A DNA stretch of 64,000 nucleotides from a bacterium (GTDB lineage: Bacteria > SZUA-79 > Acidulodesulfobacterales > Acidulodesulfobacteraceae): positions 1 through 64,000 of the forward strand of contig JAKAFU010000003.1 in assembly GCA_021825865.1 (NCBI GenBank), read 5' to 3'. Shown here in pieces: positions 17,047 through 26,709 of this stretch (its first letter is position 1; each line of letters starts with the position of its first letter). Made by a program: the position numbers and the translations under genes. The notes under the pieces are model-generated. The model did no database searches, was not told the origin of the DNA, and saw only the letters and a program-made list of their open reading frames with translations.

Positions 17047-20000
17047 TTAAGGTTCTTCAAACCATGAAGTAGGAGTCACCTTAGACGGCAGAGACGGTAT
17101 CTGCTGTCTAAAAACTTTGCCGGTCGATGTAGTTACGCCAAGATAATTATTAGCTATAGTAGGCGCAGATGCTACGCCTGAACCCACAACCGTTGATTGC
17201 GCAGCGCCGCTGGACGCAGATGCATTATTCACAATCGAAATAGTTCCGGAAGTTGAAACCAATATTGTACCCCCGCCGTTAAGATAGCTTAAAGCGTACA
17301 GCCTTGACGTTCCATAACCGCAGGCGTCCTGAACGGACGACGGAGTAAATGTCGTGAAATAAACTACGCCGTCGTAAACCAGCGGCGCCGATGTCACTTT
17401 TTCGCCCTGAGGTAACGTTATATACCATCCGTCCGCCGCTTGAACATCTGATAAATTTGCAGTAGAACCGCTCACGCCGGTCTGATTGTATAGATCCGAT
17501 TCATTGATTGGACCGCTTGAAGGACAAGTTAAGGGACCGCCTATTTGTGAAGTATTAATTGCTATAAATTCATTATTTCTTGATGTGTTTACTTCATTTA
17601 AATCTTCTCTGTTGCCGGTGCCGAAAAAAATCCAGAAGTTGCCTAACGTATCTGTTGCGGTTGCCGGCGAAAAGAAAATATTCAACGGGTCTGAGGTTGA
17701 AGCATCGGAATCAAAAACCCTGCAGGCGTCCCAGTTTGAAGTTCCGTTTGCGGTATAAGGAGCAGAGCCGTACGGTATATTGACCGACCATAACTGTCCG
17801 CCTAAATCACCGGCATAAAAACCCTCGGTTCTAAAATTCTGGCTTAATACCGGCGTGATTGAAGAAGGTATAGAATATTTCATATTTGAATCATTTGACG
17901 AACTAAATTCCCATAAAATCTGCTTGTCAACATAGTTAGGAGCGGCAGACGTTCCGGTGTTTACGGGATTCGGTTCTGCATACAGCGCATAAAGCGCGTT
18001 TCCGGTGCTGTTGTTTGACGAATACCCTCCGCCTATAAAAGCGGTGTAGGTTTTTATATATTGCGGAGGCAACAGCGGACTTGCGGGGTCTGGATTATTG
18101 CCGCAAGCCCCCGCTTCTCCGTTTGTTTTTGAATAATCCGGATTTGGCAGGCATACATAAGATATATACGGTTTTGACCAGGTATTACCCATTGAACTGC
18201 CGGTAATATTCCATAACGGATCGGGGTAAGACGAACTTGAAGGGTTGGTGACTCCCAATGCATAATAATATGTTCCGCCGTTTCTTTCGCCGCCTATTAA
18301 AATTGAATGCCAGCTGTTCTGCAGGCTGCTCTGGTTTATAGAATATTCCGAGCTGCTGACAGGATTAATTTCTGGAGATTCAACGGTTTCCGCTCCTCCG
18401 CTCACGTAATCCGGAAAAATATTATTAAAAAATACGTCCGACGCATCCGGCGTAGAATCGACGAATTCCGGAAAATTCAGCGCCGTTCCCGCCCCTATCG
18501 AACTGTCGTACCATGCGGTTACTTTTGGAAGCAGATTGGGCGGAATATAGCCAAAAATTTCAGCTCCTGTTCCGTAGTTGTAAGAATTTGTCGTACTGTC
18601 CCATGTTCCTGCGTTAAAGGCATGAAGCATACCGTCGTTAGCGCCGACGTAAAGTACCTCGTTCCTTGGTTTTGTGACAGTGTAATACTGTTTAAAAGTT
18701 TGATAAGAATGGCTTGAATACGGAAAAGGCGGCGGACCGACAAGAACAGGGTTTGAATGAAATATTGCCCCGAGTTTCCAATTATCCGTCGAAGAATCCG
18801 GGTCTAGAACAAAATTTAAAATGTCTGACGCGCATGCCGATGCCGATGTTGAACCTGGACAGATTGTACCGTAGTAATCGGGGCTTGTACTGTCGGAGCT
18901 TATATTAAGCATACTGTCTAAATTGCTGTTGCCGCTGCTTGTACTTACAGGATTTATGTCAATGGTTTGCTGTTCTCCCGTGGAAGGATTTAAATAAGAC
19001 GTTAATACATCTCTTGAAGAAGCAGACTCTGACTGAAGGAGACCTCCTGCTCCGTTTCCGTCATCCCAGTAAGAATCGCTGGTGATTATTTGTCCGTTTG
19101 CTCCTACAGCCGGACCGTAAGGACCGACAAGCTCGTCTTGGGCATTTAAACCGAAAAGATAAACATTTCCTTCGCCCCAAAGCGGCTGGTTTAAAGATTT
19201 GAAATTTGTGTAATATACATACAGTTGATTAGATGTTTCATTTACGACGGGAGACGTAAAAGAAGCGGTTTGTTTTTCAATCTGATTAAATATTGTTGTC
19301 AGAGAAGACTGCAGCTCGTTTAAGTTGTATGCAAGGTAAACAGTGCCGGACAAAGTAAGAGGATTTGCCGGAGAAGCTAATGAATTTGATAAAAGAATTT
19401 CGTCCGTGTTTGGATAAACCGCCGTAATAGTTGCACATTGAAATCCGTCTGCATAAGAACCGCTGTCGTTATTATTGGTTTCGCAATCTGAAGACTGCCA
19501 GCCGTTATCGGAGATTGTATCTCCTATCTGCACGCCGTTAGTTGTTCCAAACAGCGACGGAGGAATCTGCAGGAGCGTTTCGGCAGTATTTTCCACCGTA
19601 GCGGAAATATTAGGTATCCCATTAAGATATACGGGATTATTTATTGTGCCCGGATTAATTCCGACGCCTGCGTTTGCGACCTCCTGAATATATGTTCCGC
19701 TGCCTACGTTATTTGCATAACCGAATCCGATAATAAAAAGTTCTATAGGATACGACGGGTCTAAATTGTATAAGTCATAAACCTCCTGAGGAGTTTCGGA
19801 AGACGGAATACCGTTTGGAGCGTTTCCGCCGGACTGACATAAATTTCCGTTCGTATTGTCTGTGTAAATATTAAGAGGGGAAGACGGAACGTCGAGCGGC
19901 GACCAACGACAGCCGGAATTGGCTTCGCCGTCCGTTATAATTATAGAAAAATTTCTTCTGCATGCTTTTGCGGAATCCGCCTGCAGCGAATTTTGAAAAT

Positions 20001-21081
20001 ATCCGTACATATCGGCAACGGAATCTGCCGTCGGCGTTCCGCCTCCCGCTTTTAATCCGGAAATAACATTTCCGTCGGGGTCAAGAGCGTTGCTGCCGTA
20101 AATAGGGGCTTTCCAAAGAAGCCAGTTTATTGCGTTAGACGCTGTTTTCGCAGGTTCAAAATAAGGGTCTGTACTGTTTGTCGTGTTTGCTCCGGCAGGT
20201 ACCGTATCGGTATTATTCAAGGGACTTAATGTACCGTCGACGCTTAAAGGCACGTAAACTACCCAGGGGCTTGCCCATGTTATGTAAGGTTCACCTTCTT
20301 CGCCGCTGTAATCGTAAGAAATAAAATAATATGTTGCGCCGTTATAGTTGAGAGTATCGGGGCAACCGGCATAACCGTTATCAGAAACAGGCTGCCATCC
20401 CTTATTATTTAAATAATTGTTTAAAGTGAGTATATAATTACTTCTCGAACCGCCGTAATAAAACAGTGCAAAAGGATAATTCGGATTATTATAGGCATCC
20501 AATCTGCCGGTTTCGTCCGGCGTACCGTCGGCTGTAGTACCGGGTACGGCATAATACGGCGCATCAGCAGTATTCTGAAACGACTCGTCGTCAGAATAAA
20601 CGCACATATTTTCTCGTCTGCCTGAATAAGTCTGCTGGAATGAAGCAAAAGCAAAATTTAAATTTGAAAATTCAGGACTGTTCACGATGCCGCTTATAGC
20701 TAACTTTGCATTATATATTTTTGAAAACATAGAATTTGAACCCGGTGCCCAGACATATGAGCCAATTCTCACCGGCTGACCATTACTTCCAGTAATCCAC
20801 GTTCTTGCCCAGCTTTCCGGTTTGTCATATCCGCTTGAGGATGAATTTTTCCACAAAACGTCTTTATTCCACATCATTGAACCGGATGTGTCTAAAAATA
20901 TCATTACATTCGGGTTATTAACATTTGTAAGAAACGATGTGTCGGAAGCGTAAGCCGGCATCCCGATAATAGCAGCGCCTATATTTATGGTAATTATAAA
21001 AAGAAAAAATATTAAAACATTTTTTACGGTAAGCACAAACGGCATAAACGTTTTAATATTGTTTTTTGTTTTTGGTCTCAT
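17047..21081 (-). CDS. pilY1: Type IV pilus tip adhesin PilY1
   Basis: Large secreted protein thought to sit at the pilus tip, where it promotes assembly, adhesion and surface sensing. It has a signal peptide (hydrophobic 18-40, cleavage near AYA-S). A von Willebrand A-like domain begins at IFLDTSGSMMW with the metal-site residues Asp64, Ser66 and Ser68, and includes IIITDGEANSG. The C-terminal half is the PilC-type beta-propeller, marked by VLYVGANDGMLHAFNAGT followed by GYIPPNLLPKV. At 1344 residues it is within family range. It is preceded on the same strand by the minor pilins PilX, PilW and PilV. No calcium-site consensus was clearly found. Assignment is firm; the ligand is unknown. Confidence 0.93.
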   Translation of the reverse strand: MRPKTKNNIKTFMPFVLTVKNVLIFFLFIITINIGAAIIGMPAYASDTSFLTNVNNPNVMIFLDTSGSMMWNKDVLWKNSSSSGYDKPESWARTWITGSNGQPVRIGSYVWAPGSNSMFSKIYNAKLAISGIVNSPEFSNLNFAFASFQQTYSGRRENMCVYSDDESFQNTADAPYYAVPGTTADGTPDETGRLDAYNNPNYPFALFYYGGSRSNYILTLNNYLNNKGWQPVSDNGYAGCPDTLNYNGATYYFISYDYSGEEGEPYITWASPWVVYVPLSVDGTLSPLNNTDTVPAGANTTNSTDPYFEPAKTASNAINWLLWKAPIYGSNALDPDGNVISGLKAGGGTPTADSVADMYGYFQNSLQADSAKACRRNFSIIITDGEANSGCRWSPLDVPSSPLNIYTDNTNGNLCQSGGNAPNGIPSSETPQEVYDLYNLDPSYPIELFIIGFGYANNVGSGTYIQEVANAGVGINPGTINNPVYLNGIPNISATVENTAETLLQIPPSLFGTTNGVQIGDTISDNGWQSSDCETNNNDSGSYADGFQCATITAVYPNTDEILLSNSLASPANPLTLSGTVYLAYNLNELQSSLTTIFNQIEKQTASFTSPVVNETSNQLYVYYTNFKSLNQPLWGEGNVYLFGLNAQDELVGPYGPAVGANGQIITSDSYWDDGNGAGGLLQSESASSRDVLTSYLNPSTGEQQTIDINPVSTSSGNSNLDSMLNISSDSTSPDYYGTICPGSTSASACASDILNFVLDPDSSTDNWKLGAIFHSNPVLVGPPPFPYSSHSYQTFKQYYTVTKPRNEVLYVGANDGMLHAFNAGTWDSTTNSYNYGTGAEIFGYIPPNLLPKVTAWYDSSIGAGTALNFPEFVDSTPDASDVFFNNIFPDYVSGGAETVESPEINPVSSSEYSINQSSLQNSWHSILIGGERNGGTYYYALGVTNPSSSSYPDPLWNITGSSMGNTWSKPYISYVCLPNPDYSKTNGEAGACGNNPDPASPLLPPQYIKTYTAFIGGGYSSNNSTGNALYALYAEPNPVNTGTSAAPNYVDKQILWEFSSSNDSNMKYSIPSSITPVLSQNFRTEGFYAGDLGGQLWSVNIPYGSAPYTANGTSNWDACRVFDSDASTSDPLNIFFSPATATDTLGNFWIFFGTGNREDLNEVNTSRNNEFIAINTSQIGGPLTCPSSGPINESDLYNQTGVSGSTANLSDVQAADGWYITLPQGEKVTSAPLVYDGVVYFTTFTPSSVQDACGYGTSRLYALSYLNGGGTILVSTSGTISIVNNASASSGAAQSTVVGSGVASAPTIANNYLGVTTSTGKVFRQQIPSLPSKVTPTSWFEEP

Positions 21082-21367
21082 AATTACGCACCTTTTTTAA
21101 TATTAATTTATATTTATATTACTTACTACTTACTATTGATATTTATATTTTTTAATATTTTATTTTGTTTTTGAATAAAAAATTAAGATATATAACAACT
21201 TGAACAAATAAACTTAATTAAATTAAGAACGCCGATAATTTAATTAAGTTAAGTAATCGCATGAAAAATATTTATACGTTCCGGTTATTTTTATATTGAA
21301 TACAATCGGTTTTATGCTGCCGCTTTTTTATATTGCTGCATAGTTTTCTGCATTATTATCGTTATTA

Positions 21368-21973
21368 TCACTGATACCCCATTTTTAGAGGTCCGTATTC
21401 AAAGTTCATACCCGTAGTTATCGTTTTTGTGGAATTAATATTTTTATTTGCGATAGAATACGCAATTCCTTTATAAAACATATAATTTGAACTGTAAGCG
21501 GGGACATTGCCGTATTGGCCGGTATATTCAAAACCTGCATTTCCTTCGTTATTTTGAAATCCTAAATTTTGAGAAACTGCAGCGCTGATATTTGCGGCAG
21601 TTAACTGTTGAAATGAGCCTGATGTGCAGATATACGGCCCGGGTGAACATCCAGCCGGCGGATTTGCCGCCGTATAATAATAAGTATTGCTTGTAGGAAC
21701 TCCTATTCCGGCATCTGTTCCGATATTGGTCGCAATTTCGCTTACTGCAAGATTGAGCATTGCATTGGACGTATTCAAAGCATAGGCTGATGTATAATTT
21801 TGTCCCGCATTAATCATATCTGTTCCGGTAGTTTCTATAGCAACGGCTGCTAATAGGCTTAAAATCAGCGTAATAAGCAGAACTGTGATGAGGGCAACGC
21901 CGTTTTCGTCTGCCGTGAACTTTCTTTTTATGTTTAACGCATTGTTTTTAAATGCGGTAGATAAGTTTTTCAT
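21368..21973 (-). CDS. pilX: PilX/GspK-like minor pilin
   Basis: Minor pilin likely to be part of the tip-priming complex with PilV, PilW and PilY1. It has a 25-residue basic leader ending in Gly25, then VALITVLLITLILSLLAAV. The position +5 residue of the mature chain is Thr rather than the Glu found in most pilins; loss of Glu5 is known for PilX/GspK-type initiators. The remainder is a 170-residue periplasmic domain rich in Asn, Ala and Gly, with a Cys pair (near CSPGPYICTSG) that may form a disulfide. It lies nine bases after pilW. Confidence 0.8.
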   Translation of the reverse strand: MKNLSTAFKNNALNIKRKFTADENGVALITVLLITLILSLLAAVAIETTGTDMINAGQNYTSAYALNTSNAMLNLAVSEIATNIGTDAGIGVPTSNTYYYTAANPPAGCSPGPYICTSGSFQQLTAANISAAVSQNLGFQNNEGNAGFEYTGQYGNVPAYSSNYMFYKGIAYSIANKNINSTKTITTGMNFEYGPLKMGYQ

Positions 21974-21982
21974 GATTATTTT

Positions 21983-23131
21983 TTAGCTTCCGTAATAAGC
22001 ATTTCTTAAAAAAACATTAGAGTTAAGGGTTTCGTCTATGTTGTACCCGCGAGAACTGTTTGAGTTTGGATTATATTTTGAATCCACGCTGTAATTCGGA
22101 GAATTATTTGAAATTACGGTATTTGTTTCTCCCTGAAGCAGAATATTATACAGCCATGGATTAGCAGTCGGAGTCACAGAAAAATTGGTTATATAGCTGT
22201 CAAGTCTGATAGCAGTCCCTTGATAGCAGGAAGGCAATGCCGCTAAAACAGGCGGCTGCGCCGGAAGAGCCACGGCGGGTAAAATCTGACATTCATATAA
22301 TCCTCCGGGTTGATTAAAAGGAGAATTAAAATTATATGCTGTATTACCCCAGTAAAACATAGTCTGAGTCAGAATGGAAACGTCGCCGCCGGCTATATCT
22401 TGCGGCGGTATAGGATTTGGATTATTCGGGCATACGCCGCCGCCGTTTCCCGGACTTAATTGGATTTCATCGGCTGCGTTCTGAACATTCTTTATGCAGA
22501 ATATCAAATTGCCGGACGGAAGCGATCCCCTCTGTACCGGAACCGGATTTTGAAAACTTAAAAGCTGACCGGCTTGAAAATCGGATATATTGCAATTTTG
22601 ACCAAGGGTAAACTCTGCGCTTGTCGCCTTGGCATTTGTGTTTGCCTGCTCAGTCAGAAAACACGGAGCGGCATTATTGACGACTGAAAAATTTGTAATA
22701 AGCGCCGCAAAAGGATATGCCGGATAATCCGCAGGCACAATCTGTACCGGAGGAATTGCGCCGGACACCGGCTGCCCCGGAGATGTATAAAAAAAGTTGG
22801 AACCGTAGTCAAAACCGGCAAGCCTGAAAGAATATTTCAGTTTGTTATATGCGACGTTAAGATTTTGCTGCTCAGCCGATATTGAATTCTGAGACCTGAA
22901 GACCCCTGATTGCGACAGGAGTATAAATGACGCCGCAGCAAGAACCAGAAGAGAAATTACAACCGAAATTATCAGTTCTATAAGGGTTACCCCATTGATA
23001 TTGTTGAGCTTATTAAGCGGCTTCAGCCTATTGAATGATTTCAGCATATTACGCTGCTTAACTTTAAATGGCAGACCGCCGTCTCGTTTAATTGTATAAA
23101 TTTTCTTATCGATTTTCGATATTTTTTTCAT
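21983..23131 (-). CDS. pilW: PilW-like minor pilin
   Basis: Prepilin-like protein of 382 residues. The long basic leader ends at Gly47, followed by VTLIELIISVVISLLVLAAA with Glu at mature position 5, a proper prepilin peptidase site. The first part of the mature protein (QSGVFRSQNSISAEQQNLN and a following RLAGFDYG) matches PilW proteins, where this is the helical stalk. The C-terminal domain has several Cys and many Pro. The leader contains an Asn/Lys/Leu-rich repeat-like tract (LKSFNRLKPLNKLNN). Same-strand neighbours are PilV upstream and PilX downstream. Confidence 0.85.
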   Translation of the reverse strand: MKKISKIDKKIYTIKRDGGLPFKVKQRNMLKSFNRLKPLNKLNNINGVTLIELIISVVISLLVLAAASFILLSQSGVFRSQNSISAEQQNLNVAYNKLKYSFRLAGFDYGSNFFYTSPGQPVSGAIPPVQIVPADYPAYPFAALITNFSVVNNAAPCFLTEQANTNAKATSAEFTLGQNCNISDFQAGQLLSFQNPVPVQRGSLPSGNLIFCIKNVQNAADEIQLSPGNGGGVCPNNPNPIPPQDIAGGDVSILTQTMFYWGNTAYNFNSPFNQPGGLYECQILPAVALPAQPPVLAALPSCYQGTAIRLDSYITNFSVTPTANPWLYNILLQGETNTVISNNSPNYSVDSKYNPNSNSSRGYNIDETLNSNVFLRNAYYGS

Positions 23132-23244
23132 AATATGCGTTATGTCTATTTATATTTATATATATTAAATATATATAATAATTAAAATAGCGCTCATTTA
23201 AATTTTTATATTTTTTTATAATTTAAGTTCTCTTCCGCTCATTC

Positions 23245-23270
23245 GCAAGACAGGGTGCATCACCGTCTGC
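23245..23270 (-). other. Intercistronic RNA hairpin between pilV and pilW
   Basis: A GC-rich patch in an otherwise AT-rich gap folds as GCA/TGC, GAC/GTC and GGTG/CACC, ten pairs with two small bulges and a 3-base CAT loop, followed on the plus strand by the palindrome GGCGCGCC. There is no U-tract in the direction of transcription, so it is more likely an mRNA stability or processing element than a terminator. Confidence 0.4.
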
Positions 23271-23281
23271 GGCGCGCCTTC

Positions 23282-23752
23282 CTATACTATAATAGAATTT
23301 AATAGTATTACATTTGCATTTTTATTCCATGATACTTCAATTTTAGCATTAATAACGGTATTCATATTCTGATTTTGATAAAGATATATATTTACCGTGT
23401 AGTCGTCGTTTATTCCTTCTATAGATGCAGGCATTGCGCACTTCGCAAAACCTGCGTTAAATACATTGCCGTTTTGTGTCTGGCTGACTGTATATGTTAT
23501 CGGAGTGCCGTTAGAAATATCAGCACTATAATCGGCTCCCAGATTCAGCGCGTCTATACATTGCAGCTGAGATGCCTGCATCTGAGCTATATTAGTTGCC
23601 TGATTTGTCCGCGATGCCATAGCGTTTCCGTTTATAAAACTTAAAGACAGCGCCATGATGCCCATAAAGACAAACGTTAATATTATCATTGAAATAAGAA
23701 CCTCTATCAGAGAAGCCCCTCTGCTGTCGGTTGTAAAATTAAATCCGTTCAT
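23282..23752 (-). CDS. pilV: PilV-like minor pilin
   Basis: Prepilin-like protein of 156 residues, first gene of the pilus tip cluster on the minus strand. A short leader ends at Gly12, then ASLIEVLISMIILTFVFMGI with Glu17 at mature position 5, as expected for PilD cleavage. The text SRGASLIEVLI is close to the start of PilV/GspI proteins. The periplasmic domain carries NQATNIAQMQASQLQCID, matching the PilV pattern after the transmembrane helix. A 150-base gap containing a hairpin separates it from pilW. No strong ribosome site is visible. Confidence 0.83.
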   Translation of the reverse strand: MNGFNFTTDSRGASLIEVLISMIILTFVFMGIMALSLSFINGNAMASRTNQATNIAQMQASQLQCIDALNLGADYSADISNGTPITYTVSQTQNGNVFNAGFAKCAMPASIEGINDDYTVNIYLYQNQNMNTVINAKIEVSWNKNANVILLNSIIV

Positions 23753-24086
23753 TTTATTTTTTATTATTTTTATTATTTTTTATTTTATTCTTTTAGTAAA
23801 ATTATTTTTTTCACAAAAGAGCTTAAAAACTTAGAGTTATTTAATATTATGTATAATATTATTATATACCAAAAAAATAAATAAATGGCAACAAATTTTA
23901 TTATTTGACTTTTATACGTGTATAATAATATGATATATTACTATATAGATAAATCGGCAGGAATATCTATAAAAATAAATTTATTTTAAAGCGCCGTCAG
24001 TAAAATCATTCATACAAAAACTATTATTATATTAAACTATTATATTAAATATATTAAACCCGTTAATTTTATGGGTTAGTAAAATT
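23753..24086. other. Divergent intergenic region, pilV / small lipoprotein
   Basis: This 334-base AT-rich stretch separates the minus-strand pilus cluster from the plus-strand lipoprotein, tRNA and channel genes. It must contain both promoters. One candidate sigma-70 promoter on the plus strand is listed separately. I found no sigma-54 style GG/GC pair for the pilus genes despite rpoN being in the window. Confidence 0.5.
23905..23934 (+). promoter_or_regulatory. Candidate sigma-70 promoter
   Basis: TTGACT at 23905-23910 and TATGAT at 23929-23934, spacer 18. It lies about 150 bases before the small lipoprotein gene. High AT content makes false hits likely. Confidence 0.35.
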
Positions 24087-24338
24087 ATGAAACTCGGAGA
24101 TATTATTAATAAATTTAAGAAAGCCAATAAGTTTAACAAATTAGCTATTTTTGCATTCGTATGCGGCGGGATGCTTCTGCTTTCAGGCTGCGCCGGAACA
24201 AACAGGCAGTTAGAGAAAGAGCATATAATGAACAACGGCTGCTTTATTACGTGCAGAAATAATATTACGACCGAACATAAGACACCGGATATAGCGTCTT
24301 TCACGCGCAAAAACAATAAAATACAAATAATCAGATAA
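24087..24338 (+). CDS. Small lipoprotein, function unknown
   Basis: A protein of 83 residues with a hydrophobic signal (about 18-32) and a lipobox LSGC, the acylated Cys being residue 35. The remaining 48 residues are polar with two further Cys (NGCFITC) and match no family I recognise. The basic leader contains KKANKFNKL, one more Asn/Lys-rich repeat-like tract. It lies 34 bases upstream of the tRNA gene and may share its transcript. Confidence 0.6.
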   Translation: MKLGDIINKFKKANKFNKLAIFAFVCGGMLLLSGCAGTNRQLEKEHIMNNGCFITCRNNITTEHKTPDIASFTRKNNKIQIIR

Positions 24339-24372
24339 AAAAATAACTAATTAATTAAATAAATAAATAACA

Positions 24373-24447
24373 GGCCCCATAGTCTAGCGGTCAGGACGTT
24401 GCCCTCTCAAGGCAGTAACACGGGTTCAAATCCCGTTGGGGCTACCA
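24373..24447 (+). tRNA. tRNA-Glu (anticodon CTC), CCA encoded
   Basis: Cloverleaf read by hand. The acceptor 24373-24379 pairs with 24437-24443, with G.U as the first pair. The anticodon stem TTGCC/GGCAG encloses the loop CTCTCAA, giving anticodon CTC. The T stem ACGGG/CCCGT encloses TTCAAAT. The discriminator A24444 is followed by genomic CCA. The body matches bacterial tRNA-Glu (GGCCCCATAGTCTAGCGG). CTC reads GAG, so a second tRNA-Glu (TTC) should exist elsewhere. Confidence 0.96.
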
Positions 24448-24467
24448 ATTTTGTCAAATTTTGCTAT

Positions 24468-25457
24468 ATGTTCACCGTATTATTCAACTTATACCGCAAG
24501 TTTAATATTATTACGCTGAAACACCGCTCCGAACTTCTGAGAATATTAATTATTTTATTAGCCATACTTCTTATTTTCGCTTTTCTGTTCAGCCACTATG
24601 AAAAAATTTCATATTTTAAAGCTTTTTACTGGGCGGTAACTACCGCATCCACCGTCGGCTACGGCGACGTAGTTCCGACTAATAATATCGGAAGAGTTAT
24701 AGCAATGGGTTTGATGCTGATAGGCATCGGTATGCTGGGCGTTTTTTTAGCAACCCTTTCTTCAATTATGTTTGAGTTTAGACTCGGGAGGATTTTTGGA
24801 ACTATGGAAAGTCATTTTGTAGAAAAGCATGTTGTTATACTCGGATACAGCAATTTAATAAGGCAGTCTTTAGACGAAATATTAGAAGAAAAGGATAACA
24901 TAACGCTAGTTGCCGATATTGAAAAGTCTCCGTCGAACGCCCTTAATTTTGTTTTTATCAAAGGGGATATAACGGAAGGCAAAAATATTGAGAAAGCTAG
25001 AATAGACAAGGCTAAACTCTGTATAATCTCAGATGACGACGATTCCAAGACTTTAATATCCGCAATAACGGTAAGAACGAAATATAAAGATATTTATATT
25101 ATTGCTCTCGTCGTCAAGAAAGAAACGGCAAAAGCTCTGAAAGAAATAGGGGTTAACGAGGTATTTGCAACAGGTTCTTTTTCAAGCAGACTGCTTGTTA
25201 AATCTGTAAAAATAAGGGGAGCGTCAAATTTTTTCAGCCAGCTGATGAACGAAGATTTTGAAGAAGGTTTAATTGAGAAAAATATTCCATCCGGCATAAT
25301 CGGCAAGTCATTTCATGATGCGCTGCTTTTTGTAAAAGAAACGACGGACGAACTTTTCGTAGGGGTAAAAAGGGACGGTAAAATGATAGTAAATCCGGAC
25401 GGGAAAACTTTTATTCTTGATAAAAACGATAAGATGCTTCTTATAGGCAAAAAATAG
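24468..25457 (+). CDS. Two-TM potassium channel with RCK domains
   Basis: Inner-membrane K+ channel gated by a cytosolic RCK (TrkA-N/TrkA-C) module. Counting from the ATG at 24468, it has a first helix (about 24-40), a pore loop with the selectivity filter TVGYGD (62-67), a second helix (about 77-100), an RCK nucleotide domain from about 120 (HVVILGYSNLIRQSL) and a TrkA-C-like domain at the end. The longer in-frame TTG start at 24399 would overlap the tRNA and is rejected. The channel starts 20 bases after the tRNA CCA, so the two may share a transcript. It resembles MthK/Kch-type channels; the ligand is unknown. Confidence 0.9.
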   Translation: MFTVLFNLYRKFNIITLKHRSELLRILIILLAILLIFAFLFSHYEKISYFKAFYWAVTTASTVGYGDVVPTNNIGRVIAMGLMLIGIGMLGVFLATLSSIMFEFRLGRIFGTMESHFVEKHVVILGYSNLIRQSLDEILEEKDNITLVADIEKSPSNALNFVFIKGDITEGKNIEKARIDKAKLCIISDDDDSKTLISAITVRTKYKDIYIIALVVKKETAKALKEIGVNEVFATGSFSSRLLVKSVKIRGASNFFSQLMNEDFEEGLIEKNIPSGIIGKSFHDALLFVKETTDELFVGVKRDGKMIVNPDGKTFILDKNDKMLLIGKK

Positions 25458-25572
25458 CCGGCGGCAATTATTGATGCGCAACCCTGATTTTATACTTTTT
25501 TTTTACGTACTAAAATGCTAATATAAATAACATAAAAACTTTATAACTTCATGATACGGGGCGCCTGCAGAT

Positions 25573-26709
25573 ATGAAATTTAAATTAATTCCTGCAATCT
25601 TTTTAATATTATTTACATTAATCCTGAATTTTTTTTATTTAAGTTTGAATGCCCGCAATTCTTTTGCTTCTGCTTCGGATTCCAAAATCCCTGCCGTCTT
25701 GAAGCATTCTAAACTTTCGGTTCGTTCAAGTATTCGTCCGCATGCAAAAAGTAAAAAAGGCTATGTGAAAATTTTTAAAGGCGTCAGCAGTCCGATGGCA
25801 ATAGCCGTCGGCGGAAACGGCGATATTTTTATTGCAGGGGATAAGGGCAGAGGCGAAATAGCCGAATTTGATGCCGAAGGAAACAGGATAAAGACCTTCC
25901 GCAGAGGAATTTATAAACCATGGGATATTGCAATAGATAAAGCCGGAGATATTTTGATAGCAAACGACGGAATTTATAAAAACAAAAATGGAATAAAATC
26001 AAAAGGCTTTATTACCGAACTGAATCCTTCCGGAAAAATTATTTTCAAAACATCCGACGGCGTTAATTATCCTTACGCCGTCGCAATAAGCAAAAACGGT
26101 GAAATAGCTGCTGCAAATTACGGGAACGGCTTTGACGGTTCTATAAGCATTTATTCCGAAAAAGGAAGATTGCTGCATAAATTCGGGCATGGAATACAGA
26201 ATCCTTATTCTATTGTTTTTTCAAAATCGGGTTTAATCTACGCTGCTAACTTTAACGAAGGCAGCATAGTATGTCTGTCGTCTTCAGGAAAAGTGCTGTG
26301 GTCTGCGCAGAAAAAGGTAAGCTATCCGTATGCCGTAGCTTTGGGAATGAACGGCAATTTGTGGGTATTAAACGACGGATACGGCGGCAGCCTTTCCAAA
26401 TTTTCGCCTGAAGGTAAACTGCTCAAGCATATTAACGGTCCCGTCAGCTATCCGTACGGAGAAGCTATTGACGAAAAAGGGGATATTTTTATCGCAAATT
26501 ATAACAGCAGCAGCGTTTCTGAATTTTCTTCGCGGGGTAAATTTTTAGGGTATGCCTCAAAAATAAACAGACCGATAGGCATAATTATAGATAAAAAAGG
26601 TAATATATGGGCTGCGGACGGAAACGGCAATCTGACCAAAATTGAAAACGTAGCGGCAGGCGGAGAATATTTTCAATTCGATAAAAAAGGATTCCCGTAT
26701 GGCAGGTAA
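25573..26709 (+). CDS. Secreted NHL/Vgb-like beta-propeller protein
   Basis: A protein of 378 residues with an N-terminal signal peptide (hydrophobic 5-25, possible cleavage near FASAS). It is followed by about six repeats of roughly 45 residues such as GDIFIAGDKGRGEIAEF, GDILIANDG and GDIFIANYNSSSVSEF, with SYPYAVALG or NYPYAVAIS between. This is the pattern of NHL or virginiamycin B lyase-like six-bladed propellers. No catalytic residues are recognised, so it is probably a binding or scaffold protein in the periplasm. The last 11 bases overlap the ClC channel start, which implies translational coupling. Confidence 0.8.
   Translation: MKFKLIPAIFLILFTLILNFFYLSLNARNSFASASDSKIPAVLKHSKLSVRSSIRPHAKSKKGYVKIFKGVSSPMAIAVGGNGDIFIAGDKGRGEIAEFDAEGNRIKTFRRGIYKPWDIAIDKAGDILIANDGIYKNKNGIKSKGFITELNPSGKIIFKTSDGVNYPYAVAISKNGEIAAANYGNGFDGSISIYSEKGRLLHKFGHGIQNPYSIVFSKSGLIYAANFNEGSIVCLSSSGKVLWSAQKKVSYPYAVALGMNGNLWVLNDGYGGSLSKFSPEGKLLKHINGPVSYPYGEAIDEKGDIFIANYNSSSVSEFSSRGKFLGYASKINRPIGIIIDKKGNIWAADGNGNLTKIENVAAGGEYFQFDKKGFPYGR

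Noticed and set aside
24399-24467. Longer TTG start for the K+ channel
   Set aside because: It would translate through the 3' half of tRNA-Glu; the ATG at 24468 gives the expected channel N-terminus.
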